Assembly (NCBI GenBank): GCA_964428905.1 | Contig: CAYSAA010000030.1 | Span: 1 to 16,978, forward strand | DNA from: CAYSAA01 sp964428905 | GTDB lineage: Bacteria; Atribacterota; Phoenicimicrobiia; Phoenicimicrobiales; Stramentimicrobiaceae | Direction of reading: 5' to 3' | DNA: 16,978 nucleotides | Part shown: positions 14,901 through 16,978 of the stretch, piece by piece | How the letters are laid out: every line of letters begins with the position of its first letter | Numbering within the stretch: the stretch's first letter is position 1 | Position numbers and translations under genes: made by a program | Notes under the pieces: model-generated | The model's input: only the letters and a program-made list of their open reading frames with translations | The model's database searches: none | Told to the model about the DNA's origin: nothing

Positions 14901-15944
14901 GGAAGCACTGTTCGGGAAGAAGCAACTATTTGGGTCTTTCCTCATCAATGGAAAGATTATAAAAACGAAGCGCGCAAGATATCACTGCTTTATCCCTTGA
15001 AAGGTTCCACAGGAGTATTCTTACAGGGAGAACAGTTTAAAGATTACCTGACCGGACTTCAGCCTGATATAACCAATGCCTCTATGCCGATATTAAAGTA
15101 TGGAGCAGATTCATTGAAGATTTTCGGCAGCATTCCGGATGAAACACTATCCTGGTATATAAAAAAACCTTTGGAGAACTATACCAAAGATAAAGCAGCA
15201 AAAGCGCTGGCAACTATTACCGGCAAAACTTTTACCAAGATTACCGGTGAAATGCTCAGTGTGCTTGAATCTTTGTATAAAGCAGCTGAGTGGGGTTCCA
15301 AACTTGATGAAGTAATAGAATATGCTACCGGCGAACTTTACAAGATTGACCTTTTAAAAGATACCGGCAGTAATAATGTCAATTTTTTACAATCCCTGGA
15401 GTTGTTGACAAAAATAAAACCAAAAGTGGATGCCTTAATCGTTAGTGTGGAAAATAATGACTTATGGTCCTGCATGAATTACATTAATGATATTCAAGCC
15501 CTTACTGTGGGAAATAATCCGGGTAGTGATAATAAAAATGACTACATCATCGATTATTCTGATTACAATGTCAGTAATTTTCTAAAAACAAGCAGTGAAT
15601 CCTGTCATTCTTTTTATAGTAAGGTAGAAGATTATCCTCTTTTCTTGATATTGTTTCTTGAAATATCAAATATCCAGTCCTGGAGATCTTCTCATCACCG
15701 CTACCTGGATGCCTATTTTGGTGGAGGGATGAGCCAGGCTGAAATTAATGCTGCTTTAGCAGAAATCGGAGCCACTCCCCTAATGGGTCTTGATACTTTG
15801 CAGACCTCAGTTGGCTTGAGTGAAGAAGGAAAAAAGAATGCAACAAAAGAAGCCATGAATGTTTATGAGCCGATTATTATAAAACTAATTGACCTATCCG
15901 GTATTCTGATCAAGGCTTCTTTACTAAGTGCCCAATTTTATTAA
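11952..15944 (+). CDS. Large secreted protein with two PKD domains and a PLAT/LH2 domain
   Basis: 1330 residues. Residues 16-41 form a long signal peptide or anchor, with AQA before a possible cleavage site. Residues about 50-460 are beta-rich, repetitive in texture and may be a beta-propeller (weak). About 460-560 is Ig-like. Two PKD domains follow at about 563-650 and 653-740, each with the hallmark SYQWDFGD. Residues about 765-875 are a PLAT/LH2 domain, recognised by YQVTVITGNYDDAGTDSMV, FEKGEEDIF, ITLRHKN, PGWYVKSVKV and the closing GKEWLFVPDQWL. The final 450 residues are unassigned, and from about 1040 on look mainly helical. PKD and PLAT are binding modules (protein, glycan or lipid contact), so an adhesin or cell-surface role is likely. 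No peptidase or lipase triad was seen. The SD is GGAAG six bases upstream; it is paired with the 10917-11933 gene. Confidence 0.85.
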   Translation: MKKTKSNQGTEKRFKLIIFFSITFTLLFFILMIQNIVVAQAGNQELPSQSGEPFSVVLTLDPAGETTIDYSYRQNNLLAMIYGNSNLLVFNLDNYEIIYQIAYPDSHLLKPYLLENKLIYLKKNNNNYQTICVDLFAEEGEYFSLQGVFQQVTDNGYLIISDHGIHQIIDPETGTTIFEPEISKGGESEILCVDDVIIFPFNDSRKNPAGYKAMSTSGLEIFTIPEIFNELNYELPGYQSKISSFPFPVIRKEKNLSRNEWHWFLEYINREGAVVASYLLDELNLSDSDIKSIDSLFVVDENQNGHLLEFRYSREGESLKFHYIFTDLFGNIIKLFEEEARCDIGFDSQGNILLFPRGGSLRDILQYYQEDGTLLFNLAIPCLVTSGMPREFRFPGIDEVLGWEYNQFTKYSLDTGQMMGFYPLSTDYQIYDRETFIYHNQVYFFARPRGGCEPRIIGSNYYSFSAADSGWLDVDLVFIRPNAGSNDELWDNTEVKVRFKTEYDYYFGSNLTVNFEKGEVLSANQMSLEYTWRTPSVIDGNQDTICITVSYGPVSREFIITVKDPVPVASFVYQPVSPQTGQEILFDASKSFDPDGQIVSYQWDFGDGTVAQEQQESVISHQFTTVGEYPVALTVTDNNDQTATINQAVQVTKAPEPPIADFKVLDPSPQWDTRVRFDASLSSDPDGSIVSYQWDFGDETTGEGINVSHEFEYENRNFDVTLTVTDNQNLSSSKTIKVSYGWILSYENKGDIGIPAALIDGNNLVDYQVTVITGNYDDAGTDSMVFIALYGPEKENGRYGSKEIQLWSYDYLENFEKGEEDIFNVQGYNLEEIEFITLRHKNDQDKPGWYVKSVKVKNTSTGKEWLFVPDQWLAMDEPPENQTWGLFYPVQQHSILFKWEERSFGLIEASDHIFILPENVKTFYFRVLNRNNNLDVYRQEFLPNGSVRNTSIGTQSFTENPQGLSYSSTNITRPTRFLVKIKEGSTVREEATIWVFPHQWKDYKNEARKISLLYPLKGSTGVFLQGEQFKDYLTGLQPDITNASMPILKYGADSLKIFGSIPDETLSWYIKKPLENYTKDKAAKALATITGKTFTKITGEMLSVLESLYKAAEWGSKLDEVIEYATGELYKIDLLKDTGSNNVNFLQSLELLTKIKPKVDALIVSVENNDLWSCMNYINDIQALTVGNNPGSDNKNDYIIDYSDYNVSNFLKTSSESCHSFYSKVEDYPLFLILFLEISNIQSWRSSHHRYLDAYFGGGMSQAEINAALAEIGATPLMGLDTLQTSVGLSEEGKKNATKEAMNVYEPIIIKLIDLSGILIKASLLSAQFY
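13728..14046 (+). repeat. Near-identical DNA block in the two PKD domains
   Basis: Two 46-base blocks, 13728-13773 and 14001-14046, both start GATCCGGATGGC and end GGGATTTTGGTGACG. I count 3 differences in 46, all in one codon (CAG against TCT). They encode DPDG-x-IVSYQWDFGD. The flanking PKD sequence is much more diverged, which suggests local gene conversion or codon-level constraint. Confidence 0.7.
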
Positions 15945-16207
15945 ATTTTTTTCCCAAGATTTTGGTAAGCAATAAGGAATCAAAAGGAAACAAGGGATGA
16001 TTAGGTTGAAAAAATCATTTCAATTCCTTAAAAGTATGACTATTTGTCTTGTTTTGGTATTTAGAAGAGTGACCCCCAAGATAGACTTATCTAAGAAAAT
16101 AAGAGAAAAAATTGTTAGGAATGACAATATTTAAGAGAATAGGGAATAATAATGATAGCAAATTTTTCATTTTGAGTTCAGAAAAATAAAAAAAGAGGAG
16201 GTTTTTT

Positions 16208-16978
16208 ATGAAAAGGGAAAAAGTTCTTCTATTAACTATTATTTTTATTTTCTTAATCTCAGCTTCTCTGAATATAGCAGTGTTAGCTGAAACTAGAACC
16301 AAACAGGCAAGTATTTATCGGTCAAATGGAGACTTCATTGAAGGCTGGAACTGGCTGAGAGATTCGGCACTTCAACACTATGCAGAATGGACTTTTGATG
16401 AAATAACTCCTGGAAGTGAAGATTTAGTGTTAGAGATGACTGCTCTGGCTACTGATCGTCCCAGTGGAGGAAGGGGATTTGAGGCCAAATTCACATTAAT
16501 CTATGGTTTCCCCGGAAGCGGTAATATGGGTGGAGTCTTCAAAACAAAAGTAGTGACTCTCCCCAATGTTTCGCCAGCAGGTGACCCTTTGGGTTATAAC
16601 TGCCAGGGACAGGTCACGGTGGATAGGGCTTTTATTCCTAATGCATCTGCCATACTTTTTCGTATAGAGCGGGAATCCGCCCAGGATAACCATATCGCCT
16701 TTAAGAAGGATAGTATTGTTCTGATGGTAGAAGAGGAAGAATTTGTAGAAGAGGATGAGGAACCACCTTTAGAAGGAGACCAATTACCTGAGACGGATAC
16801 CTGGGGTGGGGCGATTCTAATTCAACCAGGTACTTATACCGGTCGTCTGGGAGAAGAGGACAGCGAAGGTCATCGCGACAATGATGACTACTACCGTTTA
16901 GAGGTAGAAAAAGGACAGCTCATCACTCTTCAGTTGATCATCCCGGGCAATGCCAGTTATAACCTTTCTTTATTAAAT
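16208..16978 (+). CDS. Predicted secreted protein with acidic linker and PPC-like domain (3' end cut by window)
   Basis: An open frame from ATG 16208 runs 257 codons to the last base without a stop, so the C-terminus is outside the window. A very strong SD, AGAGGAGG (16194-16201), lies six bases before the ATG. Residues 1-27 are a signal peptide (KREKVLLLTIIFIFLISAS, cleavage after AVLA). The first mature domain (about 28-170) is beta-rich and unassigned. A highly acidic linker around residues 173-195 (EEEEFVEEDEEPP) leads to PGTYTGRLGEED and DDYYRLEVEKGQLITLQL (about 205-250), which fits the start of a bacterial pre-peptidase C-terminal (PPC) domain. PPC domains often sit on secreted enzymes. 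The gene continues the run of exported proteins. The preceding 15945-16207 gap holds no gene or clear terminator. Confidence 0.8.
   Translation, partial: MKREKVLLLTIIFIFLISASLNIAVLAETRTKQASIYRSNGDFIEGWNWLRDSALQHYAEWTFDEITPGSEDLVLEMTALATDRPSGGRGFEAKFTLIYGFPGSGNMGGVFKTKVVTLPNVSPAGDPLGYNCQGQVTVDRAFIPNASAILFRIERESAQDNHIAFKKDSIVLMVEEEEFVEEDEEPPLEGDQLPETDTWGGAILIQPGTYTGRLGEEDSEGHRDNDDYYRLEVEKGQLITLQLIIPGNASYNLSLLN

Noticed and set aside
16087..16302. 71-codon minus-strand ORF over the start of the last gene
   Set aside because: It is the reverse of a clear SD plus signal-peptide start on the plus strand; its hydrophobicity comes from A-rich leader DNA.

Overview
The window is AT-rich, tightly packed bacterial DNA. 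It carries de novo lipoate synthesis, a pseudouridine-salvage pair, an oxygen-sensitive HgdC-type activase cluster and several Sec-type secreted proteins. This suggests an anaerobic bacterium. The style of the genes is compatible with a deep-branching lineage such as Atribacterota or a clostridial relative, but the lineage is a guess from gene content and base composition; no rRNA or other phylogenetic marker is present.

Layout. Bases 1-689 hold a single-domain FAD/NAD(P) reductase that lacks at most a base or a short N-terminus. A 264-base gap with a perfect 13-bp inverted repeat leads to a small SAM methyltransferase (954-1538), then lipB and lipA (1586-3155). Next come a PfkB-type kinase and pseudouridine-5'-phosphate glycosidase, overlapping by 4 bp (psuK-psuG, 3456-5365). 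Two small minus-strand genes at 5459-5686 and 6282-6566 look like sigma-70 region 4 and region 2 on separate polypeptides, separated by 595 bases that contain a non-coding repeat element. A signal-peptide-bearing isoaspartate methyltransferase follows (6906-7628). Then comes a translationally coupled three-gene set (7788-10844): a DUF2229/COG3580-like protein, a COG3581-like protein and a HgdC/BcrA-family ATPase. This set resembles the large fused 'acyl-CoA dehydratase activase-related' proteins cut into parts. The right end (10917-16978) carries three predicted secreted proteins: a 338-aa protein, a 1330-aa protein with two PKD domains and one PLAT/LH2 domain, and a C-terminally cut protein ending in a PPC-like beta domain.

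How the genes work together. LipB moves an octanoyl group from acyl carrier protein to lipoyl domains and LipA inserts the sulfurs. PsuK phosphorylates pseudouridine and PsuG splits the product into uracil and ribose 5-phosphate. The activase cluster probably forms an ATP-driven electron-delivery or metallocluster module whose target is not encoded here.

The least explained structure is a non-coding repeat family present in three same-orientation copies (about 3201-3394, 5787-6029 and 7672-7752). All copies end in the same hairpin followed by GCGATATTT, and promoter-like -10 hexamers lie just downstream. Two copies lie shortly upstream of operon starts, and the third lies between the two sigma-like fragments. 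I read them as non-autonomous relics of an IS200/IS605-type element, but a cis-regulatory leader is not excluded.
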